From the NCBI GenBank assembly GCA_034430175.1, contig DAOUFI010000032.1, forward strand, positions 124,001 through 188,000: 64,000 nucleotides of DNA. Reading direction: 5' to 3'. The position numbers were made by a program, and so were the translations under genes. Origin of the DNA: UBA6107 sp034430175 (GTDB lineage: Bacteria > Chloroflexota > Anaerolineae > Anaerolineales > Anaerolineaceae). Shown piece by piece: positions 23,069 to 31,372 of the stretch. Numbering within the stretch: the first letter of the stretch is position 1; every line of letters starts with the position of its first letter. The notes beneath the pieces are model-generated. The model worked only from the letters and a program-made list of their open reading frames with translations, was not told the DNA's origin and searched no databases.

Positions 23069-25171
23069 TCAATGAACCACATTTAAAACGGACAACAACA
23101 TATCTATTAGCTTGATGCCGATAAAAGGTGCAATCAAACCGCCAAGTCCATAGATCAGCAGATTTTCACGGAGCAATTTTTCAGCACCCTTGGGGCGGTA
23201 TGGCACGCCTTTTAACGCAAGTGGAATAAGCATTATGATGATTAACGCATTGAAGATCACCGCGGAAAGGATGGCAGACTGCGGCGAATACAGATGCATG
23301 AAGTTCAACCCCTGCAATTGAGGATAGGTCGAAGCGAAAGCAGCCGGGATGATAGCAAAGTATTTCGACACATCGTTGGCAATACTGAACGTGGTCAGAG
23401 AACCGCGCGTCATCAACAGTTGTTTGCCAATCTCCACGATCTCGATGAGCTTGGTTGGATTGCTGTCCAGGTCGACCATGTTGGCAGCTTCGCGGGCGGG
23501 TTGGGTACCGGTGTTCATGGCGACAGCTACGTCGGCTTGAGCCAGGGCAGGCGCATCGTTTGTTCCGTCCCCGGTCATGGCAACCAGTTTGCCCTCCGCC
23601 TGATACTGGCGGATCAGCGACAGTTTTTTCTCGGGCGTGGCCTGTGCCAGAAAATCGTCCACCCCTGCTTCCGCAGCGATGGCAGCAGCCGTGAGAGGGT
23701 TGTCTCCGGTGATCATTACGGTCTTAATGCCCATCTTGCGAAGCTGGTTGAATCGTTCGCGCAGACCGCCCTTGACAATGTCTTTCAGGTGGATCACACC
23801 GAGGGGTTGATTATTTTTCACCACGACTAACGGTGTTCCACCTGAGCGGGCGATCCTCTCGACCAGTTCGGTCAATTGACGTGGAACCGCGTCACCATTT
23901 GCGGTGATAAACTCGAACATCGAGTCGGGCGAACCCTTTCGGATGTGGATGCCGTCGAAATCGACCCCGCTCATCCGGGTTTGAGCCGTAAAAGGGATGA
24001 ATTTCATACCCTCAGGGGCTTCCATTGTGGGGGTGAGGGTATGGCCTCGCAATCCAAATTTCTCTTTGGCGAGCACGACGATGGATCTGCCCTCCGGGGT
24101 TTCATCGGCAAGCGATGACAACTGGGCGGCTTCACCCAGTTCAAAATCGGTCACACCCTGGATGGGAATGAATTCCACCGCCTGGCGATTCCCCAGGGTG
24201 ATTGTGCCGGTCTTGTCCAGCAGCAACACATCCACATCGCCGGCAGCTTCCACCGCTCGACCAGACATGGCAATGACGTTGCGCTGGATCAGGCGGTCCA
24301 TGCCTGCAATTCCGATTGCTGAAAGCAATCCGCCGATGGTGGTGGGGATCAGGCAGACAAGCAGTGCCACCAGCACGGTGATCGTGATTGGTGACCCCTG
24401 GCCGGCAGTCTTAATGCTGTAAAGGGAGAAAGGCAGCAGAGTAATACAGACGGTCAGGAAGATGATTGTGAATGAAGCAAGGAGAATGCTTAACGCGATC
24501 TCGTTTGGTGTCTTTTGGCGTTTGGCACCCTCGACCAGGCCGATCATCCTATCGAGAAATCCTTCGCCCGGGTTGACCGAGACTCTGACTACCAGCCAAT
24601 CTGAAATGATTCTTGTGCCGCCGGTGACTGCGCTGCGATCGCCGCCGGACTCGCGGATGACTGGTGCGGATTCACCCGTGACAGCCGATTCATCCACGGA
24701 AGCGATCCCTTCCACGATCTCGCCATCGGCAGGTAGAATATCGCCAGCTTCCACCAGGAAAAGGTCGTTCTGGCGCAGTGTGGAGGAGGGTACAACGCTA
24801 TATTTGGCGGGATGTTCAGTTTTTGCAGGTATCCGGTCCAATTTTTTGGCAGAGGTATCTTTACGGGTGCGACGCAAGGCATCTGCCTGAGCTTTACCCC
24901 GGCCTTCAGCCAGCGCTTCTGAGAAATTGGCAAACAGTACCGTGAACCATAGCCAGATGCTGATCGTTCCGATGAACCAGGGCGAAGCTTCGCCTTGTCC
25001 GGTGAGCGATTGAAACCATAAGGCAGATGTAAGCAGACTGCCCACCTCCACCACGAACATCACAGGGTTACGTACCATTGAGCGCGGATCCAGCTTCACG
25101 AATGAATCCATGATCGCTCTCTTGTAAAGTCCCCAGCGGGGAGAATTCCCTTTGCGAAAAACGTTCTTCAT
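23069..25171 (-). CDS. kdpB: KdpB, P-type potassium-transporting ATPase subunit
   Basis: 700 residues. Phosphorylation motif DKTGTITLGN, TGES in the actuator (VTGESAPVIRESGGD), nucleotide-binding KGSPDSM, and GDGTNDAPALAQADVAVAMNTGTQ in the hinge are all intact. The energising subunit of high-affinity K+ uptake. The ATG at 25171 lies 1 nt after the kdpA stop, so the genes are coupled. Confidence 0.97.
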   Translation of the reverse strand: MKNVFRKGNSPRWGLYKRAIMDSFVKLDPRSMVRNPVMFVVEVGSLLTSALWFQSLTGQGEASPWFIGTISIWLWFTVLFANFSEALAEGRGKAQADALRRTRKDTSAKKLDRIPAKTEHPAKYSVVPSSTLRQNDLFLVEAGDILPADGEIVEGIASVDESAVTGESAPVIRESGGDRSAVTGGTRIISDWLVVRVSVNPGEGFLDRMIGLVEGAKRQKTPNEIALSILLASFTIIFLTVCITLLPFSLYSIKTAGQGSPITITVLVALLVCLIPTTIGGLLSAIGIAGMDRLIQRNVIAMSGRAVEAAGDVDVLLLDKTGTITLGNRQAVEFIPIQGVTDFELGEAAQLSSLADETPEGRSIVVLAKEKFGLRGHTLTPTMEAPEGMKFIPFTAQTRMSGVDFDGIHIRKGSPDSMFEFITANGDAVPRQLTELVERIARSGGTPLVVVKNNQPLGVIHLKDIVKGGLRERFNQLRKMGIKTVMITGDNPLTAAAIAAEAGVDDFLAQATPEKKLSLIRQYQAEGKLVAMTGDGTNDAPALAQADVAVAMNTGTQPAREAANMVDLDSNPTKLIEIVEIGKQLLMTRGSLTTFSIANDVSKYFAIIPAAFASTYPQLQGLNFMHLYSPQSAILSAVIFNALIIIMLIPLALKGVPYRPKGAEKLLRENLLIYGLGGLIAPFIGIKLIDMLLSVLNVVH

Positions 25172-25172
25172 T

Positions 25173-26903
25173 TCAAGCACCGATCATGATCATATGTTCA
25201 ACGATTGGACCAAGCGCAAGCGCCGGCAAAAAGTTCAATGCGCCGACGATGAGGATGATGCCAATCAACCAGAAGACAAATAATAGAGAAGTCGTCGAGA
25301 GGGTTCCTGCACCAGCCGGGACTTTTTTCTTTGACACGATCGAACCGGCCAAAGCCAGGGTGGGGATGGCCAGCCAGTAACGGCCAATGAGCATAGCCAG
25401 TGCGCCGGTGAGGTTGTAGAAGATCGAATTGCCATTCAATCCGGCAAAGGCGCTGCCGTTATTGTTTCCCTGTGATGTGTAGGCATAGAGTATCTCACTG
25501 AAGCCGTGTGCCCCGGGGTTGAGCACCGCGGACTGTCCGACAGAGGTTGAAACAGCCAGCGCGGTCAAACCGAGGACTACGATGGGCATGATGAGGATGA
25601 CCAGAGCAGCCATCTTCATGTCAAAAGGTTCTATCTTCTTACCCAGGTACTCGGGGGTACGGCCCACCATCAACCCAGCGACAAAGACAGCCACAATGAC
25701 AAAAATGAGCATAGTATACATACCAGATCCCACCCCACCGAATACCACTTCACCCAACTGCATGAGTAATAGCAAGACCAGCCCGCCTAACGGGGTGTAC
25801 GAGTCGTGCATGCTGTTCACAGCACCGTTTGATGTAGCGGTGGTTGTTCCGGCAAAAAGGGCGGAGTCCGAAATTCCGAAGCGGGCTTCCTTGCCTTCCA
25901 TGTTGCCTCCTGGTTGCAGAGCGGATGCGCTCTGATCCACTCCCAGTTTTGAGAAAAGCGGGTTACCGGAGGCTTCGGCGGCATAGATACAGCCGACAAA
26001 TATAACCAGCAGAATGACCATCACTGCAAGGATGGCCCAACCCTGACCCGTATCGCCAACCATTTTTCCGAAGGTATACGTCAGCGCAGCCGGAATGACC
26101 GTCTGGGCCAGCATGAGCAGCAAATTGGTTAATGCATTCGGGTTCTCGAAGGGATGGCTGGCGTTGGCGTTGAAGAAACCACCGCCGTTCGTTCCCAGGT
26201 GTTTGATGGCCAATTGCGAGGCCACCGGGCCGAGCGCGATCGTCTGAACATTGGTCGCGCCACCGGTCTGCAGCAAAACTGCCTGCACTGAGTTGGATAG
26301 CGTTTGCACAACACCCTGGGAGACGAGCACCAAGGCCAAGGCAAGCGAAAGGGGCAATAGTACATACAGCACAGAGCGCACTATGTCTACCCAGAAGTTG
26401 CCAAGAGTGTTCACGCCGTGCCTGATGAAGGCGCGAGTAAAGGCCACAAAGACTGCGATTCCGGTAGCCGCTGAAAGGAAGTTCTGCACGGTCATACCAG
26501 CCATTTGGCTGATATAAGCCATGGTTGATTCACCACTGTAGTTTTGCCAATTTGTATTCGTGACGTAACTGACAGCAGTATTGAAAGCTGTGTCGGGTCG
26601 TACGGCTGTTGCGCCGGTGGGATTCAGCGGCAAAAAACCTTGCACCCGCTGCAGCAGGTAAAGGAAGAGAATGCCAAAGAAGTTGAAAACAAGCAGCGCG
26701 ATTGCATATGTTTTCCAATTCATTTCTATTGAAACATCGATACCGGCAGCCTTGTACATCCACTTTTCAATCGGTGAAAGCAAACGGGAAAAGAATGTCT
26801 TTTCCCCTTGAAACACTTTCGCCATATAACTTCCCAACGGTTTGACAAGCAAAAGAAGGATAAGGAAATAAAGCGTAATTTGAAGCCAACCAACCAACGT
26901 CAT
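25173..26903 (-). CDS. kdpA: KdpA, potassium-binding and translocating subunit
   Basis: 576 residues with about ten membrane helices. The selectivity-filter loops are recognisable: TNTNWQNYSGE near residue 118, HLGTNGGGFFNANASHPFENP, and YTSQGNNNGSAF. ATG 26903 overlaps the kdpF stop as TGATG and has GGAG 9 nt upstream. Confidence 0.97.
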   Translation of the reverse strand: MTLVGWLQITLYFLILLLLVKPLGSYMAKVFQGEKTFFSRLLSPIEKWMYKAAGIDVSIEMNWKTYAIALLVFNFFGILFLYLLQRVQGFLPLNPTGATAVRPDTAFNTAVSYVTNTNWQNYSGESTMAYISQMAGMTVQNFLSAATGIAVFVAFTRAFIRHGVNTLGNFWVDIVRSVLYVLLPLSLALALVLVSQGVVQTLSNSVQAVLLQTGGATNVQTIALGPVASQLAIKHLGTNGGGFFNANASHPFENPNALTNLLLMLAQTVIPAALTYTFGKMVGDTGQGWAILAVMVILLVIFVGCIYAAEASGNPLFSKLGVDQSASALQPGGNMEGKEARFGISDSALFAGTTTATSNGAVNSMHDSYTPLGGLVLLLLMQLGEVVFGGVGSGMYTMLIFVIVAVFVAGLMVGRTPEYLGKKIEPFDMKMAALVILIMPIVVLGLTALAVSTSVGQSAVLNPGAHGFSEILYAYTSQGNNNGSAFAGLNGNSIFYNLTGALAMLIGRYWLAIPTLALAGSIVSKKKVPAGAGTLSTTSLLFVFWLIGIILIVGALNFLPALALGPIVEHMIMIGA

Positions 26904-26992
26904 CAAAATTTCTCCGGTTTAAGTAAGGCTGCGAACAAGTACATCAGAAGCACACAGGCAATAATTCCAGCGATCCAGTAAAGCCAGGTCAT
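26903..26992 (-). CDS. kdpF: KdpF, small subunit of the Kdp pump
   Basis: 29 residues: a single membrane helix beginning MTWLYWIAG and ending ALLKPEKF, the typical L-x-x-A-L-x-x-P-E-x-F tail of KdpF. Its stop overlaps the kdpA start, and its start overlaps the stop of the peptide gene before it (ATGA). It stabilises the complex. Confidence 0.9.
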   Translation of the reverse strand: MTWLYWIAGIIACVLLMYLFAALLKPEKF

Positions 26993-27084
26993 GCCTGCTC
27001 CTTGATCCGAGCGATGCCGAAAATTAGCGCTGTCGAAACAGCGAAGAAGATCACAATTCCCAGAACTAACCAAAGATCCAACAT
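26989..27084 (-). CDS. Small single-helix membrane peptide upstream of kdpF
   Basis: 31 residues, MLDLWLVLG...IARIKEQA, with one hydrophobic helix (about residues 4-24) and a basic/acidic tail. A strong AAGGAG lies 6 nt upstream, and the stop overlaps the kdpF ATG. It is the first gene of the kdp operon. Similar tiny ORFs precede kdpF in some other bacteria, as I recall, but I know no assigned function. Confidence 0.75.
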   Translation of the reverse strand: MLDLWLVLGIVIFFAVSTALIFGIARIKEQA

Positions 27085-27106
27085 TTTTACTCCTTTTCAG
27101 CGTCTT

Positions 27107-27138
27107 TTATACGCTGCGTTGGGTTAAGATGGTGTTAA
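27107..27138 (-). promoter_or_regulatory. kdp promoter with KdpE-type tandem repeat
   Basis: Minus strand: TTAAC occurs twice with an 11-bp period (27138-27134 and 27127-27123), the spacing used by OmpR-family regulators. It lies where the -35 should be, before the -10 TATAAA (27112-27107). There is no good -35, as expected of an activator-dependent promoter. Confidence 0.68.
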
Positions 27139-27259
27139 GAAAGGGGAGAACAGATAATCATTTCATTCAGGTTTCGTAAAAACCGTTTCTTTACTATAAT
27201 TAGCGGTTGTATGAACAACACCGCACAGATTTGATCACAACCCACACCCGGAGATAGAA

Positions 27260-28762
27260 ATGGCAAATTTGACTCACGAACCTTCGCGAACCTTTGGCGA
27301 ATACCTGCTTATCCCAGGGTATTCCTCAAAGGATTGCGTGCCCGATAATGTCAACCTCAAAACACCGCTGGTCAGGTTCAAAAAGGGAGAGAAAGCTCCG
27401 TTGTTTTTGAACATTCCACTGGTTTCTGCCATCATGCAGTCCGTTTCCGACGATAATATGGCCATTGCCCTCGCCAAGGAGGGTGGACTCTCCTTCATCT
27501 ACGGCTCGCAGCCCATTGAGAGCCAGGTGAAGATGGTAACGAGGGTGAAGAACCACCGCGCCGGGTTTGTGGTAAGTGATTCCAACGTCTCGCCGGATGA
27601 TACATTGAGGGATATCCTCGCGCTCAAAGAACGTACCGGTCACTCTACCGTGGCTGTCACCGCTGATGGATCGCCAACTGGGCGGTTGCTGGGTATCGTC
27701 ACCAGCCGCGATTACCGTGTCAGCCGTATGAGCCCCGACCTAAAGGTCAGCGAATTCATGACGAAATTTGCCGACCTGTTTTGCGCAAACGATGGAGTGA
27801 CTTTGTCGGAAGCAAATGACATCATTTGGGAACACAAGCTGAATTGTCTGCCAGTAATCGACTCGGAGCAGAATCTGGTGTCGTTGGTTTTCCGCAAGGA
27901 TTACACCGCCCACAAGGAAAACGACAATGAACTGATCGACGCGTCCAAGCGTTTCAGGGTTGGCGCCGGCGTCAACACGCGCGACTATACCGAGCGCATC
28001 CCCGCGCTCATAGAGGCTGGCGCGGATGTGCTTTGCATCGACAGCTCGGACGGCTTTACCGAATGGCAAAAGATCGTGCTCGAATACGTGCGTCAGAATT
28101 ACGGCGACCAGGTCAAGATCGGCGCCGGAAACGTGGTTGACGGCGACGGGTTTCGCTTTTTGGCAGACGCCGGCGCTGACTTTGTGAAGGTGGGCATCGG
28201 CGGCGGTGCCATCTGCATCACCCGCGAACAAAAGGGCATTGGGCGTGGTCAGGCAACCGCCGTGATGGATGTGGCCAAGGCCCGCGATGCCTATCTGGAG
28301 AAAACTGGCGTTTACGTGCCGGTGTGTTCCGACGGCGGTATTGTTCAGGATTACCACATCACCCTTGCGCTCGCCATGGGAGCTGATTTCGTGATGCTTG
28401 GGCGCTATTTTGCCCGTTTTGATGAAAGCCCGACGAAAAAGATTAATGTTCGCGGCAATTATATGAAAGAATACTGGGGCGAGGGCAGTGCGCGTGCCCG
28501 CAATTGGCAACGCTATGACCTGGGAGGTGAACAGAAACTCTCGTTTGAAGAGGGTGTCGATTCACTGGTACCCTACGCTGGATCATTGAAAGACAACGTC
28601 AACCTGACACTTGAGAAGGTGCGTTCCACCATGTGTAATTGCGGCTGTCTGACCATCGCGGAATTGCAAAAGAACGCCCGAATCACCCTCGTTTCTTCCA
28701 CCAGCATTGTCGAGGGCGGCGCGCATGACGTGTTACTGAAGGACAGCAACCAAATTTCCTGA
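27260..28762 (+). CDS. guaB: Inosine-5'-monophosphate dehydrogenase, Tritrichomonas-type
   Basis: 500 residues. Oxidises IMP to XMP with NAD+, the first step of GMP synthesis. The catalytic loop GIGGGAICITREQ places the nucleophile at Cys319; WQRYD supplies the mobile-flap Arg. Two CBS motifs interrupt the barrel at about residues 95-225. The wording resembles the T. foetus enzyme more than E. coli GuaB (for example ITREQKGIGRGQATAV and STMCNCG), and Cys319 is also the T. foetus number. GGAG precedes the start; a TATAAT is at 27195-27200. A strong terminator follows. Confidence 0.95.
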   Translation: MANLTHEPSRTFGEYLLIPGYSSKDCVPDNVNLKTPLVRFKKGEKAPLFLNIPLVSAIMQSVSDDNMAIALAKEGGLSFIYGSQPIESQVKMVTRVKNHRAGFVVSDSNVSPDDTLRDILALKERTGHSTVAVTADGSPTGRLLGIVTSRDYRVSRMSPDLKVSEFMTKFADLFCANDGVTLSEANDIIWEHKLNCLPVIDSEQNLVSLVFRKDYTAHKENDNELIDASKRFRVGAGVNTRDYTERIPALIEAGADVLCIDSSDGFTEWQKIVLEYVRQNYGDQVKIGAGNVVDGDGFRFLADAGADFVKVGIGGGAICITREQKGIGRGQATAVMDVAKARDAYLEKTGVYVPVCSDGGIVQDYHITLALAMGADFVMLGRYFARFDESPTKKINVRGNYMKEYWGEGSARARNWQRYDLGGEQKLSFEEGVDSLVPYAGSLKDNVNLTLEKVRSTMCNCGCLTIAELQKNARITLVSSTSIVEGGAHDVLLKDSNQIS

Positions 28763-28781
28763 TCTTGGATATCTCGTAATC

Positions 28782-28820
28782 AAAAAGGAATCCTTTATAT
28801 CTCAAAAGGATTCCTTTTTC
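28782..28820. terminator. Bidirectional intrinsic terminator
   Basis: A perfect 12-bp stem, AAAAAGGAATCC (28782-28793) and GGATTCCTTTTT (28808-28819), encloses a 14-nt loop. A-rich and T-rich flanks let it act for guaB and the convergent CDGSH gene. Confidence 0.9.
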
Positions 28821-28850
28821 GTTTCCTGATTTCTGATCCCTAATTACTGA

Positions 28851-29585
28851 TCACTTTTTGTTCTTCCTCAACTCTTCCTGTTCCACCGCGCGGTGGGTGC
28901 CGTCACACAGAGGCTTCTTGCTGGAGAGTCCGCAGCTGCAAAGCGTGGTACGGTTGCGAGTCTCGAAGGGTTGGCCATCTGAGCGCTCAACCGGAATGTT
29001 GCCGGTCACCCATAATGGTCCCATGATTGGTCCTTCTTCGGTGATCTCTGTCGTTGCAGCGATTTGCATCGGCAGGTCGGCTTCGATGTCGGGGTTGCCT
29101 TCCTTGTCTGTGAACACATACGCCGAGGAGGGACAACGGTCGATCATGGCCATGATCTCGGCGCGAATGCAAGGTTCGGCGGTCTCAGAGATCATCTTGT
29201 CGATGTTGGTACGCCGGTTTCCACAAAAACCAGATTCCATGCAAAGATAATCGTCTTTACGTACGACGATGCCTGTACTGCCTTCGAGGGTCACCTGGCG
29301 CGCGGAAGCTGGACCGGTATCCGCGGTTTCGGAACCATCGAATTCGATCTCATCGTGGGTATTGTCACAAAATGGCATGATCTTCGACTTGCCGCAACGA
29401 CAAAGTGAATATGGCCCATGCTGTCTCAATTCGCCGTCTTTTTTCCAGGTTAATGGTTCGCCGTATTCAGAGACCACCTGGGTCTTGTGCACTAATGGAA
29501 TATCTCCCTGGACAATCAATGGGCCGTCCGGTCGTACAACGATCTTGGGAGGGATTTTCTCATTCATTTTTCTAATTTCGACCAT
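28851..29585 (-). CDS. Double CDGSH iron-sulfur protein with a central iron-sulfur domain
   Basis: 244 residues. Two CDGSH-type motifs, CRCGKSKIMPFCDNTH near residue 62 and CSCGLSSKKPLCDGTH near residue 218, each provide the 3 Cys-1 His set for a [2Fe-2S] cluster. Between them is a segment with spaced cysteines (LCMESGFCGN, EPCIRAE, DRCPSSAYV) like the divergent monocluster 4Fe-4S family. AGGAG precedes the ATG. A redox or cluster-handling role is likely; partners are unknown. Confidence 0.85.
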   Translation of the reverse strand: MVEIRKMNEKIPPKIVVRPDGPLIVQGDIPLVHKTQVVSEYGEPLTWKKDGELRQHGPYSLCRCGKSKIMPFCDNTHDEIEFDGSETADTGPASARQVTLEGSTGIVVRKDDYLCMESGFCGNRRTNIDKMISETAEPCIRAEIMAMIDRCPSSAYVFTDKEGNPDIEADLPMQIAATTEITEEGPIMGPLWVTGNIPVERSDGQPFETRNRTTLCSCGLSSKKPLCDGTHRAVEQEELRKNKK

Positions 29586-29683
29586 TTATTTCTCCTTGTC
29601 ATAATGATAAGGGTCTTCTCAAGTAAATTATAGCCGCTTTACTCTTCACGCCGTATAATTCATTGACACGAAAGGGAGCCCAC

Positions 29684-30412
29684 ATGCTCGATAAAAACGC
29701 ATTTGATATTCTATTGCTCATTGCCCGCCCGGCGGCTGGAAAGAGCGAAGTGATTGCCTATCTAAAAAACACTCAGGTTGAAGAGCGATTGCAGCGCTTT
29801 CACATTGGAAAATTTGAAGAGATCGACGATTTTCCGATGCTGTGGACCTGGTTCGAGGAAGACGCGCTCTTGGAGCGGATGGGATATCCCCGCCTGCATA
29901 CTGACGCGGATGGCTACTTCCTTGGTAATCACCTGTGGAACTTGCTCATCGAGCGTATTGGTCTGGAATATAAAAAGAAGCTGCGCGATGTGCCTAATTT
30001 CGCCTCTGATTACACAACGATCGTGGAATTCTCGCGCGGTAGTGAGCACGGCGGGTATGCAAGCGCATTCGAGCATCTATCCAAAGAAATGGTGGAGCGC
30101 ATGGCGATACTTTACATTGATGTAAGCTGGGAGGAGTCGTTGCGTAAGAACCGTAAACGCTTCAACCCCAACAAACCCGATAGCATCCTCGAACACGGTC
30201 TACCCGATGCCAAACTGGAACGTCTCTATCGCGAGGTGGACTGGCAGCAGATCAGCGCTGGCGATCCTGATTATCTGACCATTCAGGGTAAAAAAGTACC
30301 ATATGTGGTTTTCGATAACACTGACGACGTCACCACCCCGCGTGGCGAAGCTCTGGGGCAGCGGTTGGCTTCAACTTTGCAAAAATTGTGGGAGAATTAT
30401 CGGAGCCGGTAG
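29684..30412 (+). CDS. P-loop NTPase of unknown function, kinase-like
   Basis: 242 residues from ATG 29684 with GGGAG 6 nt upstream. The Walker A motif is ARPAAGKSE near residue 14. A loop DVSWEESLRKNRKRFNP resembles the lid of small nucleoside or nucleotide kinases. I do not recognise a named family. A TATAAT at 29654-29659 probably serves as its -10. Its 3' end overlaps the convergent lipid kinase by 42 bp. Confidence 0.65.
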   Translation: MLDKNAFDILLLIARPAAGKSEVIAYLKNTQVEERLQRFHIGKFEEIDDFPMLWTWFEEDALLERMGYPRLHTDADGYFLGNHLWNLLIERIGLEYKKKLRDVPNFASDYTTIVEFSRGSEHGGYASAFEHLSKEMVERMAILYIDVSWEESLRKNRKRFNPNKPDSILEHGLPDAKLERLYREVDWQQISAGDPDYLTIQGKKVPYVVFDNTDDVTTPRGEALGQRLASTLQKLWENYRSR

Positions 30413-31315
30413 CGGCGCGATCACTTTGATCTTACGCGGCAAAACTGTGATGTTAACGGGGGTCATGCCGATTAGTTCACCGTCAGCTTGTACCAGACTG
30501 GGCGGATACGTGGAAATGGTCACAGTGTTAGAAGCGGTGAATTGACGATATTTCGGCGTGCGTTTGTCTTTGCGGATCAACATCTGCCAGAGCAGCGCGG
30601 GCATATCCAGCAGGGTGCGGGCACGGATGATCAAGACGTCCACTTTGCCGTCATCGGGGTGAATATCCAGGCGGTCTTCCAGGATGTGCAGGCCAGCCAC
30701 GCCGTAATTTGCGATAAAAATTTCTGACGCGCGACCGCGATAGGTGAATCCATCCGCCTGAACAACGTACCGCTGCATTTCCAGACCAAAAATCAGATTA
30801 AAGAAGTGGCGGATGTAGGCGAGCGCGCCTATTTTCTTCTTGATCTCGCGGCTGGCGTTCTCGTTCATTTTCGCGCTGAATCCCACGCTCAGGTTCATGG
30901 CGTGATATGAATCGCCAACGCTCATCATGTCCATTTCTCGGATTGTATGCTTGCCGGTCATCAGGGCAATTGCCCGAATTGTGTTAAAAGGGATATAGAG
31001 GTGTCTGGCGATCGCGTTCCAGGTACCCGATGGGATGATTCCCAGAGGAACTTCTGAATCAACCAGACCTGCCGCGACAGCGGCAATGGTACCGTCGCCG
31101 CCTACCGCGACCACCAGGTCCGCACCGTCGTCAACGGCTTTTTTCACAAGCGGAGCTGTGTTTTCGCCTTTGAGAGTCATGTGGAAGGAGCAGGTCCAGC
31201 CTGCTCTGGCAAACTGCTGCTTGCAGATATTCTTGATCGTTATCCCGTTGCCTATACCAGACGCAGGGTTGATGACGATGAAAGCCTGCTTTGGTTCATT
31301 CCGGATTGAAGACAT
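30371..31315 (-). CDS. Diacylglycerol/sphingosine kinase-like lipid kinase (LCB5/DgkB family)
   Basis: 314 residues. IVINPASGIGNG at the N terminus and GGDGTIAAVAAGL followed by LGIIPSGTWNAIARHL are the signature of the DAGK catalytic domain. The C-terminal beta-rich domain contains the late DGE triad (VQADGELIG). It phosphorylates a lipid such as diacylglycerol or undecaprenol-type alcohol at the membrane. It overlaps the upstream P-loop gene tail to tail. Confidence 0.88.
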   Translation of the reverse strand: MSSIRNEPKQAFIVINPASGIGNGITIKNICKQQFARAGWTCSFHMTLKGENTAPLVKKAVDDGADLVVAVGGDGTIAAVAAGLVDSEVPLGIIPSGTWNAIARHLYIPFNTIRAIALMTGKHTIREMDMMSVGDSYHAMNLSVGFSAKMNENASREIKKKIGALAYIRHFFNLIFGLEMQRYVVQADGFTYRGRASEIFIANYGVAGLHILEDRLDIHPDDGKVDVLIIRARTLLDMPALLWQMLIRKDKRTPKYRQFTASNTVTISTYPPSLVQADGELIGMTPVNITVLPRKIKVIAPLPAPIILPQFLQS

Positions 31316-31372
31316 ATCGTATATCCCTTCCTTACCGTGTCCTCATTATAGACAATGAATGTAAGAGAAATA

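Noticed and set aside
27201..27259. Possible purine riboswitch before guaB.
   Set aside because: The leader is about 50 nt with no conserved purine-aptamer pattern.
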